DNA of 64,000 nucleotides from Parasteatoda lunata (GCA_949128135.1 OX421972.1:60113802-60177801), one strand, 5' to 3'; positions 30,001-46,100 are shown, numbered from the stretch's first letter. Made by a program: numbers and translations. Notes: generated by a model not told the origin, from the letters alone.

Positions 30001-33000
30001 TAGATTTTTCCCAATTTTAATAAGTTAGGAAAAATATAAAAATCTTATTAAAATATTTCTATAAAATTTGGCAAAGATCAGCTTTTAATACTACCGTCAG
30101 GTACATAATATCAAAAGAAATAACTTTATTTGATAAGTACCACTCAAAATAAGCATGATAGAATAAAAGAGCGATTCTACAACGAAGAGACAATTAGAAG
30201 TTATAATTTTACATGACTTTTTTATGATTATGAATACAATTATTTTTATGTATTCACATATGAATCACAAGAAAAACAAAACAATTGATACACTTTGTCA
30301 TAGAAAATCTTTTAATTATTAATATGCTATGAAAATATGAAATTACACTCACAACAACGTTTTTGAGTGAAATGTTTTTTTTATTTTTTTTATTTCCAAT
30401 GGCAGACATGAAAGACAAATTTGTAGCTGAGAAACAAAGAAAGAACAAAAAACAGAAACAGCAGCTACAAAAAGAAGGTCTATAGGTCTCTGATAATGTG
30501 TCTCGCCCGCCAATAACGTTCCCACAAGGGCCCAGGAGGAAGTGCAGGGCAACGTCTCAGATGGTTAACGTCCATTTCTTCTTGTAGGTTACATAATGGA
30601 CAAAAGGGGCTTGAAAGGACTTTGATTTTATACAGGTGTTTTGATAAACAGTCATGGCCAGTGGCAAGGCGAAAAAGGGCCACAGATTTTTCTCTTGGCC
30701 ATGACGGAATATCTTTAATTCCTTCCAGCCAGTCCTTATCTTTGTTTGCTTCTTGGAGTTTTGCCTCAAATGTTGTTCGGAGAGATGTTTTTATTAGCCT
30801 TTTCGCGGTGTAGAAAGGAACTAGCTTAAGTGATATTTGCAGAATCTTGGCGGCTTTTTTGGCCAAAAAGTCTGCTGTTTCGTTACCTTTAAGTCCACAA
30901 TGCGCTGGTACCCATTGCATGGCGACATTTTTGTTGTGTTGGTCAAGTCTGTGAAGGGCTTGACGACAATGTAAGATGTCAGCAGATGCGGGGGCTTCGG
31001 AGGAAGTAATAGCTTGGAGTGCGGCTTTGGAGTCAGAGAGGATGACTACGTTATTGAATTTCTCAAGGTGGTTCTGAAGTTGTGATAGATCAACGCTTAT
31101 TGCCGATACTTCTGCGTCGAAGGCTGTTCAATACGAACCGATCGGGGTGTAAGATGAAAAAAGGTTGCATGAAACTCCGGCTCCTGCATTAGTGCCATCA
31201 GCCAATCTTGAACCGTCTGTGAATATGTGTAGCCATTCGTTCTCCGGGTACAGTAAGTGCAGAGTCTCCAGGGCGATAGATTTTAAGACTTGGTCATTTG
31301 TGTCTTTCTTGGAAACATCTTGACATAGGTTTAAACTCAGTGAGTATCTCTCTTTTTCGATAGGGCACTGTGATGTAATAAGGTCTTCTGTCTTCCAAGT
31401 GATATTTAGTTGGTCTTTTATTTCGACGACTCTTTGGAGGAAACCGTTCTGGGTCTTCAAAGTTCGACCAATATTTGCCAGTGGGGTGCTCCATAGGGAG
31501 AGGCAGTCTGGTAGTCTTAAAATTTTTTCCCACAAAATAACTGCCCTCTCTTCAACACTTGTCTTGATGTTCATATGGTGGGTAGATAATAAAAGTGCAT
31601 CGATCGGAGTTGTTTGAGTGAAATGTTGCTAAACTTATATAGTTGAGAATAATATTTAAGCATATTTGAATGCTTTGTTTAAAAACAAAGCACATTTTAA
31701 CTGACTTCTACTTATTTTTTAATAAAGAAACATTCATTTATCAACATTATTAAGCATATATTTACCTTCAATAGGACAGAACTTTTTTTCTGGTTCATAC
31801 AAGAAATCATTTCCTCCCTCACAAGTATCACCAGGTACTTTTCGATACCTGAATTAAAAGTATGGTTAATATTTTAAAAATATAGCGAGAAAATAATTTT
31901 GATACTTTAAATGATGATTACAACAGTGATGATTACACATCAAACAATATACAAAATTTTTTAGAATACATAACACACTATACACCTGACATTAACTTAT
32001 CAAATTTTAAAAAAGAAAATGATTTCTTAAGGTCTATTTGAAATATTTAGTTGAAATTATGTATTTTGCCATTGAAAATTCCATTATTTAATGTGATGTA
32101 AAAATTTGTTTGCCATAGAATTTAAAATTCTCTTCGGATCTTATTAAATAAAATAATAAATATTTAAAAATATTGTTTTAGTATATAATTTTCTGTGTGT
32201 AAACAATCTTTATAATACAGTGCAAAATGTTTTCAATTAACTTGAAATGGTTTAAAGGTATAACAATATAAGTAAAATCAACATTAATGGGTCTAAACTT
32301 TCAACCACTTTTCTGACAAAACTATCGGAACTATATTTTCCAGATTGTGGCTACAGCCCATATTTTGAGGGTCAAGTATCCAAATCTGTTATCAGTATCA
32401 ACAAAAAGTAGGTTTTTACAAGATAAGGTTATTAACCCCATGCTCAAACAGCCTGAAGGGCCAGCGTGTTACTCTTAGTTTGGTGTCTAAGAGTATCCAG
32501 GTTTACAAGTATGCATCCTGGTATCTAAGAGTATGCAAAAATCCTTAGAAAAGCAAATTAGAAACTAATTGAAATGGAAATTTAAAATCATAAGTGGAAA
32601 TGGATTGGTCATGCTTTAAGTAAACCTGAATAATTTTTAAGTAAAACAAGTTTTTGATTGGAACCCTGAGCGGAATAGAAAAAGAGGAAGGTCTTAAAAT
32701 ATTTGGCGCAGAACGATTGTAAAAGTAAATAGAATAATAATAGGAAAGACATAGAGAGAGGCAAAATATTTAATAGGAGTTGTATGCTGCAATTCAGACA
32801 GAAGGGCAATATGTATGAATGTGAATCGGTCCAAAAAAAATATAAAATAATGCTTAGTCATAGAAACTACATTTTGTGTCAAATTTCATAACTTAAAATA
32901 ATCTTTGCACTAATTAATTATCAACTAATAAACTTAGCTTTATGGATTGAATTTAATTTGTTTTGCATAATAAAAAAAGGCTTACCCTTTAGTGTAATTG

Positions 33001-36000
33001 TAAAGACCACCTGATTGACATGATTGTGGAATAGCATGTGGATCAACTTCACTTTCATCATCTCGGACACAATGATCATCAGATTCTTCTTTAAAACCAA
33101 AATCACTGAAAGGAAAATAAAGAAATTCCATCAATTTTCAAATATATATATATATACAAAGCAAAATAAATAAATAAAAAAAAAAACAGAAAAAAATTAA
33201 GAAAAACAATAAGTATCATTTATTGCGCATAAGCTGCAAGTAAATAGAACTCATAAGATAAGTTCAAAATGAAGATAAAACAAAGGTAAATTACAGACAA
33301 GTGAGAAAAAAAAAGGGGGGGGGGAAATAATAATAATAACAAACAACTGGGGAAAGAAAAAGAATTTATTTAAAAAAAAAGTTTTTTTTTTTAATTGATT
33401 CTTTTTCTTTCCCCAGTTGTTTGTTATTATCCCCCCTTTTTTTCATTTGTCTGTAATTTACCTTTGTTTTATCTTCATTTTGAACTTATATATATATATA
33501 TATAGATAGAAAAATAAAGTTATCAATGCTTTGTAAAAATGTTTTAAAATGACAAAAACTAAACTGCTTCAGTACATTAGCCACTCCTCTTTTAAAATCA
33601 TCTCATTTAACTACAATGATGATAGATTTTTAGAAATAAAAAAATGAGGATTTAGCAGATGTTACCTTGTTACGAATTATTAGGTCCAATCTACTAAATT
33701 CAAAATCCAAACAGAACAACATTTATAAATATTATGTTAAAAAATTGCAAAAAGCAAGCCAGCCTAGTGAACTTTTTTTCTATTTTACACCATCTTTCTA
33801 ACATATGATAGAGCTTTTACTTTCTTATTGATTTGGTTTACATCAGTTTGGTTTAATTTTACTGGCCAAAAACAGAAGCAATTTTCATACACTTTTCATT
33901 TTCATGAATGTAAAATAAACTTTGCATAAAAGGGCAAAATTTCAGCTTTTCTGCAATAATAAAAATGATTAGGTCAGGCTGAAAAAATGGAAAATATACC
34001 ATTCATAGTCTTCTCTGTCACATGGACAATTTTCAGTTTTTATTGGTCGCTCATAATCTTGTCCATTATAGCATGATGTATGAGAAATTCTTCGCTCATA
34101 TATTTCTTCTTTACCTAGCAAACAAGTACGGTTTGGAGCATGGGGACTCCACATTTTATAATCTTCAGACTGACAATCATGTTCTGAAAAATTATTACCA
34201 AATTAAATTAATGTAAGGCATATACACAAATAGTTAAGTTTAAGCAGTATGTCATAATTATCAAGTAATAATATGTTAGTAAAGAAAAGAATTAAATTAA
34301 TATTTAAGAAAAGTTATGTAATAAAAAGAGAATGAAGGCTTGATTTGAAGTAACACAAAATTCCTAATCATTTGTAACACTTTTTATAAATTTAACCATA
34401 TTAAATTGAATTAAATTATTAGAAGATAAATGAAATAAATTTTTACATATGGCTCTATTATCATTTACTTAAGAGATTAAATAAAAATGTATTAACTATA
34501 CGAATAGAGATGAGTAAAAGTTCCCCCCTTTATATTATCTTTTTTGGTTTTTAGAAATCATATGGAGTTTAAATTACTTGAATTACCAGTCTAAATCTTA
34601 GAATTGCTAATATGCTGTGGTATTTACAATATATCACATAAAATTAGCACTGTGTCACAAAAGTGTCAACACATCCTTATTCTCACTAAAAACACATAGT
34701 GAATTAAAGAATTTCTGCCACTTGAAATCTTTTTCATGTTCCCAGAATATTCAACAAAACATATAGCTTACTATATTGTTCCTATTAAAAATTAATTCAT
34801 ATTAACAAAAATAATTTGTAAGCAAAAAATATTATTTGTAAAATAACTTACTAAACACATGGCGAAGGTCTAATTTAACCAACAGCCATTCACGATGTTC
34901 TTTATTTGAACCAAACAAAGTAAAAGTAGTTGTTTTTTCACCAGGTTCAGTCATTAAGCCATATACTCTAAATGGTTTTCCACCATTAGGTACAAATTTA
35001 ACAGTTTCCCAAGTTTCACCATCATCAGTTGAATATCTGTAAAAAATTTATTTTAAGCCATAGGAACTTGATTGTTAACATTTAATATAAAAAAAAGCCA
35101 TAAATAACTTACAAAACTTCATCAGTTTCCTGATTACTGAATGATGCAACAGCAACTATAATTCCACCAAAATCTCCAACCATGTAAATATAACTTCCAT
35201 AGAGAACCTAAAATTTAAACTTTTAATGAGCAAACAAAACAAATATATATTATTAAATATTTAATACAACACAACAGCAATCCCCAGATAATAATTTCAG
35301 TGGTCTAGAGGAATATTTCTTTTAAATTTCACAATTTAATCTCTTGAAATTAAGTTATGAAATTAAATATAAAAAAAATCTATACGCTGAATACTTGTAC
35401 AAATAATTCACTTCCAAAAAATTTTTACTATACAAAAATGAAGATATAGATTTTGAACTACGCAAAATTTTTCACATATTTAAAAGCATTTTTTAAATGC
35501 GAAAAATTTACATAATAATGTCTAACACAATGTCATAGGGGAGCAAAAAAAGCTTTAAGTATATCAAATAGCTAAACTTTTATATTTCAATAACAATTTT
35601 AATACATGAAACTTAAAAAAAAAAGCTTTAAAATTTAGAAAAATAAAGCAATTGAAAAATTTTTAAAAACAAGTTTTATGTTTTAGAACAGCTAAAACTC
35701 ATGTAGTTTTGCTATAGTATATCTGTTTTCATGCATACACCAAATTAATTTGATTAATTTTTACCAAAAGAAAAAAAAAAAGAGGGTAATACTTCGTAGA
35801 TATTTATGATCATGAAATTCAGTTTAAAAACATGAATCAGAATAATGATTCATAAAGCAAATAGAACTTTTGAAAACATTTTTTATAGTCAGATTTAGGG
35901 TGAAGTCAAAAATAGTTATCTCTCTTTAATAATTAGAGAAAAACCGAATTTGCATTGATGCTAAAGATATATTTATGCTTTTAAATTATTTGTGCCATAA

Positions 36001-37714
36001 ATAAGAAAATAAAACCTGTTAAGTATTTATATTTTCTAAAAAAGAATAAAACCTACTTCTCGCCAGGTAATTCCAGCATCAGATGAAACAAATATGCTTG
36101 GATGGCCCTTCAAGGATTTGCCAACAACCCCTAGAAAATAAGTAGGAATTGTCAAAACATAAAAACACACAGTACAGTTTTTTTAGAAAAAAAAAAAAAA
36201 CTATTTATGTAAAATTTTAATAAAAAAAAAAAACTTAAGAAATAGAATTATATTTAAATATAAAAAAATAATACCACATGAAAAATAGCCCATTTTCTTA
36301 ATAAGCAGTAGTTTTATTAATAAAATATTTTTCTTAAAGTACATTGCATACATCTTATTCATATGACTCTTAAATTATTCAAACCCACATTAAATACACA
36401 TATTTTTAGTACTTTACAATGAAGAAGAAACTGTTAATGCTAACAAAAAAAATCAAAGCATTTTTTTAAAGAAATGCATGCTTATGGAGCAGTTCATTTA
36501 CAAGTGACTATCAAACTATTAAAAAACTAAATTGTTGCACCTAAATTTTTAAAAATTCTACATAATAGAAAAAGTAACTTGACATTATAATGAAAACTAA
36601 TAACTCTTAGTGATAGATTTTGAATGTAATATAGACTAGTTTTTATTAAAACAAATTAAGAATCAGAGAGAAAACACTTGTTATCAGATTATAATAGAGA
36701 GAGAGAAAAAAAATGCTGCTGAAAGACAGATGCATGAAAATGTTTTTATTATAAACTATTAAAAAAACTTACAATCAAAATATGTGTTTCCATTTATATT
36801 CAAATCTAAATGGTATACTTTTCAATAAAATTTTTTGTTCTCTTTACATAAATGGTTTTTCGACGGAAAGATGTTACATAAACAGCTTATGCTTGTATTA
36901 TATTTCCTGAAGTTTATTTTTCCAGAGGAAAAAATATTACATTATGTCTCTCTATTTGATATGCGATTTTCAATAAATTAAGTAACACTTTTATAAATTA
37001 TAATAATAATACCTGATGCAACAATTAAACCAACAGCAGATTCTTTTGTTAAAATGGGCACAGTACGAAAGCGTTGATATAGCTGACTAAATTTCTGAGT
37101 CAAGTGCAAGGAGCAACCATCACTCTAGAAAAATAAAACTTGCTTTAATATCTCTAACAAACATTAATTTCAAAAATGAATAGAGCACAAAATAAAACGG
37201 GATATCTAAATAATTTGATATCTTTTTATGGAATTTTCAGGTGTTAATGAGCAATTTTATGGTACAAATGCTATTATTAATAATTTCATTTTAATTCATT
37301 TGTGTTGATGATATTATAAGTTAAAATCAGACAGAAAAACATACAATCTCGGAATAAACCCCCCCCCCCCAATGAATTCAGGTTCTTTATCCTCCAAATA
37401 AAGAGGCAGTCATAATCTAAAAATTTGGTCGCAAAAAATTTGTCAGAAAAATAGGTAAAAAGTTTTGGTCCTTTAATGTTAATTTCACTTTGAGTAATTC
37501 ATCATATCTCAGGAATTTTTTAAGCAAAGCAAAACAATTTATTTATGGATTTTCATGATTCCTTCAATCACACGATGATGGTTAATTAGAAATGATTAGA
37601 TGCAAAAAATAATTTGAATACTTATTCATTAATTTATGTAATAGTTTTTACTGTTACAAAAGTTTACTAGTTTTATTTATTTATTTTTAGTGAGCTATTA
37701 AACCAATATCACTG

Positions 37715-37755
<41 letters not shown>

Positions 37756-40700
37756 TAAAATAATGTAAAAAATTATGTGACACACAATTTAATTTTCTTC
37801 AACCATTATTAAGTAAAATAATAAGAAACTATAAAAAAATAACTTTTTTCACAAAATTAGATTTGAATTAAAAAAGTTTTTAATTACGTGCAAAATGTTT
37901 TTAATTCCCTTGAAAAGATGTGAAATGAACATTATGGGGCCTAAACTTTCAATTACTCTCCTTACTAAACTATCTGTACTTTCATGTATTTTTGGCATCA
38001 TTAAGCCATGAAGGCTACAACCATCACAAACCATTAAGGCTACATCTTAATACATAAATATCTTGTCAATGGATCAAGAGTTATTAAAGTGTTCCTTTTT
38101 TTTATTTTGATCTTTGAACTAAGGTATTTGAATCCAAAATGAGTTAAATCAAAGGAATCTTACAATTTGGCAATTTAATGGCTGTCCATTCCGATCACTC
38201 ACAGGAGGCTTCAAAAGATTCCACTCTCCACCTTTGTCAAAAGTAATAACAGATATTAAATTTTCCAAGTTTGAGTTGTTTCCACTACTTTTTAGTTGAG
38301 TTGCAATGTAGACACCTCTGAGTCCACGAACTTTGTGGATATCTGCAAGGCGTTCATCACTGAAACATTTTATTAAAGAATGCAATAAAGGATTTATTTG
38401 GCAATAAATATATATTTCAAAATGCATACAATTCACATCAATTTAAATCTGATAGGATCAACATAAATCCCTGTCCTACCAGGAGTTTGACTTGAAGTTA
38501 GCTTTCACTTTAAAATAATAACAATTGCTTTTTTGACAGCGTAATTAATTTATACATTATTATCATATTCCAGCCTTAAAGCAGAATTTAGACGAATTCC
38601 ATAGTTCAATGCTATATCTTTCTTCTTCATGCTTTGATTTCTATTCAGATCATTAATAAAATTAATTTTATTTTCCAAGGTTAAGCTTTAGTGACAAAAA
38701 TTTTTTCTACAGAATCTTTATAAGCATATGATAAACTAGAGCTTATCCAGAGCTAGTTAGCTTTAACTTGAATGTGAAAAATTTAAATGTAGAGAGCACA
38801 AAAAAAGGACTACCCGGAATAAATTTTGATCCAATGATGGGATCTTAATGTTCTAAAACACAATCTTAATGGCTCTAGGGGATGACCTCAAATATGCTAA
38901 TTAATATGAGCAGGCGATATTTTAAGTTATGAAATCAGACATAAAAACATACTTTCTCTGAATAAACATACCCTTTTTTTTCAATGCATTCAGATTTCTA
39001 ACCCCCAAAATATAGCTGCAATCTGGAAAATATGGCCCCAAAAGTTTGGTTAGGAAAGTGGTACAAAGTTTTGACCCTTAATGCTATTTTTAATTTTAGC
39101 GTACTTCGCTATATCTCGAAAACCTTTCAAGCAAACAGTACAATTTTGCATACAATTATAAAATTCGTTTGCCCAAAGATTATTTTATGCAAAAAATAGC
39201 ATTTATTAAATATTTATTATTATTTTATTTAATAACGGTAAAAAAATTGAATTCTAAGGTATACAATATTTTGTATCATTTTATGGAATTAAATTTACAT
39301 GGCAAAATACAAAGTTTGAGCAAATTCGGTTGAATAGTTCCTCAGAAATCAAATATCTGTAATTGTAAAAATTAAAATTTTAAATAAAATTTGTATACGT
39401 TACAATTCAATCTTTTTTCAACTATTATTAAATAAAATAAAAAATATTCTATAAAGGTAATTTTTTGCATGGAATTATCTTGGGACAAAAAAATGTTATA
39501 ATTGCGTGCAAAAATGTTTCAATTCGTTGAAAAGTTTTTGAGATATAGCAAAATACGCAAAAGGTAAAATTAACATTAAGCAGACCAAACATATGTCCGC
39601 TTTCCTGACTAAACTATTGGGAAAATATTTTCCAGATTGCAGCTACCCTTATATTTTGGGAGTCAGAAATCTGAGTCAGTCGAAGAAAAGGTTATGTTTA
39701 TTTAGAGAAAGTACAATTGTTTGATTTCCGAACTTAAAAGCATCGTCTTCACTAATTAGCATACTTGAGGTCACACCCTTGAACCATTAAGATTAAGTCC
39801 TAGAACGACAAGATCTGATAATTAGATCAAAAGTTATCCAGGATGGTCAGTTTTTTATTCTGCGTACTGTACATGAGAAGGTTGCTTGATTGTGACAAAT
39901 TTTAACTAAAATTAACAATGCTTCAAAAGACAGCATTATGCCAGATGATACTGAATTAATTAATCTTCATTTTGATGAGGTGAACTACTAAATATGTGTT
40001 TTGCTTAATCTAATAATGTATAGCCACTAAGAAGGGCAAAAATAATAAATAAATAAAAACCATTGGATTCATTTTAGCTTGATTATTTGTGTCAGTACTT
40101 GTCACTCAGTTTGTAATTGATTTTGTAATGTTGTTCCGTATGAATTTATTAATTCTTTTTTTTTCTTCTCTGACTCAAGAATGGGTATTCAGCTAATACT
40201 TTATAAAATAATACATAGAAAGATAAAATGAAACAGATATAAATTTAATTTTAATAAATAATGAATGAAACTTTTAAAGACTGAAAAAAAAAAAAAAAAC
40301 ACTATTTAAGTTCCATAAAATACTTTTTAAAACTTCTAGTTAATAACATTGACTAAAACAAACAACTCCATTGTTTTTAAGCATCTAGGAATTTTTTGAT
40401 TGCATTGCTGTTTACATAAAGCTTTCATTGGCATAAAAACAATTGTTGAAAGCAAAAACACCTTATAGTTCATAATAACACTTTTCAGCACTGCATTAAA
40501 CAAGTCAGTATGAGTCAAATTAAAAATTTATATAAACAGATACAATCAGGGTATCTGCTACATTTTAGATTTTCAAATCTTACTGATTAAATCTTACAAA
40601 TTTTCATGACTTACAGAAACAAAAATAAATCTCCATTATCAGCTCAAGCATGCAGCATCAGTCTTTAACCACTCTCTAAGCACTGTGGAGGAATTTGTGG

Positions 40701-43124
40701 ACAACATGGTGACATTGTCACAGAATGCAATTGAGTTCTTGCAGAAAAGCAAAAGGGAAGTCTTTTGGGAAGTTAAAAACTTAGGTTTTCCTTTCCACAG
40801 AATTTTTTAAGAGTTTTTTTTTTTTTTTTTTGCAGAATTATACTATGAAGATACTTTTCTTGTTCATCGGTCAAGAAAGAAATGCTCCTGATTTTTCTGT
40901 TCATATTAGGTAATTAAAAAAAAAATTTGTCAATGACTGGCTTGCTTCAGCTAGAATTTTTAATTGATAAACTAAAAATAAATAAATAAATAAAAAAATC
41001 TGAAAATACAGAGGTTTAAAATATAGTTTGCTCTAGAAATGTTTTTTTATTCATTTTTTTGAAAGAATACCATAAGAACATTTTATATTATAATAAAATG
41101 TGACTGTGAGTGGAAATTTTGTCACAAATTCAGATATTCGGAACACTGTGAAATCGAGGAGGTAAATTCTATTTGAAAAATGAGATTTTTTGGTGACCTA
41201 CATCCATGACTTTCCATGATCTTTTTTATAAAAAAATAGTTAAAATCATGACATTTCGTGACAAATTTTGTTCAATACAGAAATCCATAACTTTCCAGGT
41301 GCACGGATACCCTGCATTATGCATTTATATATCTATTAAATCAAATTTAGACTTAATAAAATAATGTATACCTTCCACCAAGGTTAATTTCAGACTTTGT
41401 GAAACTGATGTACAGAATATTTTCTAAGGATAGAGAGAACTTCATTCGTTGAACATCTGATATGTACAAATTGGTGGTCATTTCATCATCATGCATTACA
41501 CAAACAAATACTTGATCATCTGAGACATCGTAGACATATATTTCCTTATAATAATAATAAAATAATTAATATAAACTGTTAAAAGTAACTTTCAAAGCAA
41601 AAGTTCAAAAAGTAAAAGCATACATTTATTTCATGAAAATTAATGCTAATCTTTGTATTTTTCTCATTTATATGAGTTCTGGTTAATATTTTTAGAAAAA
41701 TATGAACAAATGCAAAAAAGAAAGAATTGCTACTAGGATATAATCTTAAAGGTTCAAGGCAAACTTTAAGCATGTTAATTAATTTGTACAGATGATATTT
41801 TAAGTTACAAAATCACTTACTTTCTCTGAATGAGCATATTTTTTCCACACATTTTTGATTTTCGACCTTTCAATATATAAGGGATCAGTCATTTAGTTTA
41901 GTAAAGAAACTAGACAAAAATTTGGGTCCCTTCTTATTTAATTTTTGAATATTTTGGTATATCTTTCAAACTACTTAATACTTCAAGCATTATCTCTTTG
42001 GGTAAAACTTTACAGAAATCTCCCATTGATTAACATGGGGAAAAGTGTTTATTTTTTTACATGCAGGAAAGCCCACAGCTGAATCTGGGGAAAAAAAAAG
42101 CCAATGCTAATGCAAATTTAAAATTTTTTTATACATGCATATAGAACTCATTTATCCAGAGACAATTTTTTGCAACATATAATTTTTATGATAATTTTTT
42201 TAAAAGATAAATTACAGATTACAAATTTTTTTTAAATAATTAAGTATACAAATTCCTCTAAAAACTATATAATAATAATAAAAAAAAAAATAAAAAACTT
42301 AACTCGAGAGGATTAGGTTAAAATACCTTGTGAGTAGCAGAATCTAAAAAAGAAATATTTAAAAATTGTCATGTCTCTCTCTAGAACTATTCAACCAAAT
42401 ATTTTCAAATTTTAAATTGTATCTTTTAAAATTACTTAATTTAAAGAGACACTGAAATTTCTTAATCTTATTCTTTTCAAAAACATATAGAAAATAAAAT
42501 AATTTTTCTACACTTAAAACCTTCTTCATGCTATCAAAATGATATCTGCCACAGCACATAGCCTACTCTATTGTTTACGTTCACTAGTATTTAGATTAAA
42601 AACTAAAAATGGGAATAAAATTTTTGGGTCTTCGCTTGGCATAATTATTCTTCATATTGCTACTAAAATTCATGTTCAGAGGGTCAAGAATCTCTATTCC
42701 TCAGAAAAAAGGAATGTTTACACAGTGAAAGTATCTTTTTAGGCCAGATTTTGTAACTTAAAATATTGACTCCATAATTTAGGTAAAGTTAGATCCTTGA
42801 ATTATTATGATTGGATATTAGTGTGTAAAAATATGATCTAACAAGAGCTTTCATTCTTTTCAGGCATGGTTTAGCTATTACTGAACAACAAATATTTATT
42901 AATAAGCTTCCCAATTTTAAACATTTTATAGTAAATATGATTTATTAAAACATAAATATGTTTATCTCTAAACTACAAAAATGTGAATTATCATATTTTA
43001 TCCCTGACATTTTTTAAAGTAAAATTCAAATGAAATAATGTATAATTTTTAACTTTCAGATTAACATTCTCAATTAACTTATATTCAACATAAATTTTTT
43101 GAAATAAAAGAGATAGATTAGTCA

Positions 43125-43176
<52 letters not shown>

Positions 43177-46100
43177 TTAGAGTAATATAAATTTGAATTA
43201 AATATTTTTATTAAAGAAAATTTATAATGTTTAAACAAAAAGCAAAAATGAAAACAAATCCGATATATTACAAAATAAAATTCAACAGTTATTTAGCATA
43301 ATTATTCAATTATTTCTATTAGAGGTTTGAAGAAATTTAAATAGAAAACATTTTCTTTTTAGTTTTTTCCTAAAAACATCACCTAAGCTAAAAAAATTTA
43401 AAAAATAAATAAATTACAAACAATAAGCAGTTTAAAAACTCGCGTTTCCCTTAAGCTTTCAATCTTTTCATGGTGCAATAGCATTGTATTAAAATATCGG
43501 GATTCCAAATACCTCGTACAAATGCATGGTGCCAACTGCCGAAAAAATAACTTATATTTCTGATGAAATATACACAAATAAATTGTATCAAATAGTGATT
43601 TTTAAATTTGCGTGTCATATTAACATCATAGTTAAAGTAACTGGATCTTCAAAATCATGAAGAAGAGCACAGCAATAATTGGAAAAATAAGGATTAAATT
43701 TACGAGAAAATCAGCATGAATAAAGTGTGCCAATAAGTAATTATTTAAACGTGTGATTTAAAATTTGCATGTTATAATAAAAATCAGAATTTTTTAAAAG
43801 AATGCATCACAGAAATTGCCGAAAAAATTATTAAAAAACAACTTGGATTTACAATGCAATCGGCACAAATTAAGTACAGCAAAAAGTGATAAATTAAATG
43901 CATGATCTATAACTCACAAGCCATAATATCGTAATAAATGTATTGGGAATTTATAAACTTGGTTAAAATTAGTAGTTATAAATGCCAAAATATGACCTAA
44001 ACGTCATTTGGACTTATGATTAAATTGGGAAGAGGAAGAAAAAAAAAAAAAAAAACAGAGCACTTCAAAAAAGTTATTAGTTAAATGGGCGATTTGAAAT
44101 TTGTGTCATAATAACGTCGCAAAATATATGGGATTTGGTACCAATAACTTCCTTTGAAAAAATATTAAATTGGCACAAGTAAAGAGAACGCCAAAAAGTG
44201 ATAAATTAGATGCGCGATATATAACTCATGAGTCGTAATAAATATATCAGGAATTTATAAATCACATGGAAATTAGTAGTTAGAAACACCAAAAAAATGA
44301 TCTAAACGACATGATGACATGGATAAAAGAGAAGAGAGTCAAAAAGTAATTACATAAATGTGCCATTTGAAACTTGCCTGTCGTAATAATATGGTAATAA
44401 AAATACAGGATTTTTAAAAGAGTAGCGATAACTGTCTTTTTTAAAAAAATCATTTTTATTTATGGTGAAATCGGTACAAATAAAGAAAATGAAAAATTGG
44501 ATGCCAATCACAAATCATAATAAATGTATCTGATCTTAAAAACTACAAGGAAATTTGTAATTATAAATGCTGAAAAATGATCAAAATATCACTTGGTTAA
44601 AAATTTTCAAACTCTTTTTATTAATCTAAAACAAAATGTAATCGTGTTCTGAAGCCCCCGCAGGCCGCACGTTGCCCACAGGTCAGATTGTGCACACCAA
44701 CTTTAAACAAATCTCTTCTTTTTATAAAAACTGTCTCTTCAGTGCTTGATTCGGTATACCTATTTCATTATGTGTCTGTTAAACGAAGATTTTTATGATG
44801 TAAATTAAATCAACATTAAAGAAGAATTACTACCTTTCTTTCAAGATGACTAGGAAATTCAGCCATTTTGAAAGGCTGTCTGTTGATAGATACCCAAAGT
44901 TGTAACACTCCGTCAGGATGTCGCGAACCAATTAAATGCTGCATAAAAAATAGGTAAACACAGTAAGTCAGATTAGAAAATTTAATAAAAATGAATAATT
45001 TAATTGATATGAGACTTCACCTGTCTACGAGCAACAAACAGGTATTTCTCCCACACTTCGAAATCTTCGATGTGTGTCATAAGTTCCTTAGTATTATTCC
45101 AAGTCTTGAAAAAATCAGAAGAGGATAACAATGTTGTATAATTGCGAGGCTCAATTCTTTCTACAAACACAGTATTTTGAGGGTCAACGCCTGGTATACC
45201 CCTGAAATGATAAAAAACTTCTTAGAGAAAGCTGTCATTAAAAATCTTTTAAAAACTCAAAATAAAAAATTACATACATATTTAATGAAAAATGTGTAAA
45301 TTAGTTGGAAAAACTAATCATGAAATCATGAGCAAATTTTCTAGTAGAAGCTTTAAAATGAAACACATTTTTTAAAATAAGAGGTGGATTTATACGAAAA
45401 TAAAATTTTAATTTTTTTTTACCTATAATAATTTTAATATAAGGTATAATAAACATATACATCTACTATTTTATTTATTATTTGAAAACTATTATTTTTT
45501 GCATTGAATTAAATACATCTCTGGAATGTAAGCAACAATTACAAACTTTTGACATAAGGATAACAAAATTCGAATTTTGAACCAAAAATCAAATATTCAC
45601 CAACAAAACAGTAATATTAAATGTTAACATATAGCTGGTTCATAAAAGAACCATTTTTTAAAATAAAATATGTTATAAAAGGTTAAAATGAAATCCAGAT
45701 AACTGGCATCAACGCAACAATTTGTCGACTAACATTGCTGTTAGTGATTGTAAGAAAATGAGTGATTGGGAGGCTTTGCGGAGAAAATATAATTCACCAA
45801 TTTCATTGGATGAGAGTGCAAAAGTTTTCAAAAAAAAGAGTGTAATATAAAATCTATTATTAAATTATAATCAACTAAGTTTTGGAGAATTTTATACAGT
45901 TAAAATTACTAAAACATTTTGAATCATTTTCTCAAAAGAGAGAAAAAAACCCAAAGTATTAAACAAACTTGAACAATAAATGGATTCAGCCCACAAACTA
46001 CAAAAAAAATCTACAAAAGCAAATATTCATCTTTGCCTCTACTAAAGTGCATATTCCCATAGTCTCCAAGAGATCAAAGGTTTCTGCAATCATGGGAGAG

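Noticed and set aside
32609..32882. Overlapping minus-strand open frames next to exon 14
   Set aside because: They do not join the receptor frame and show only hydrophobic low-complexity sequence.
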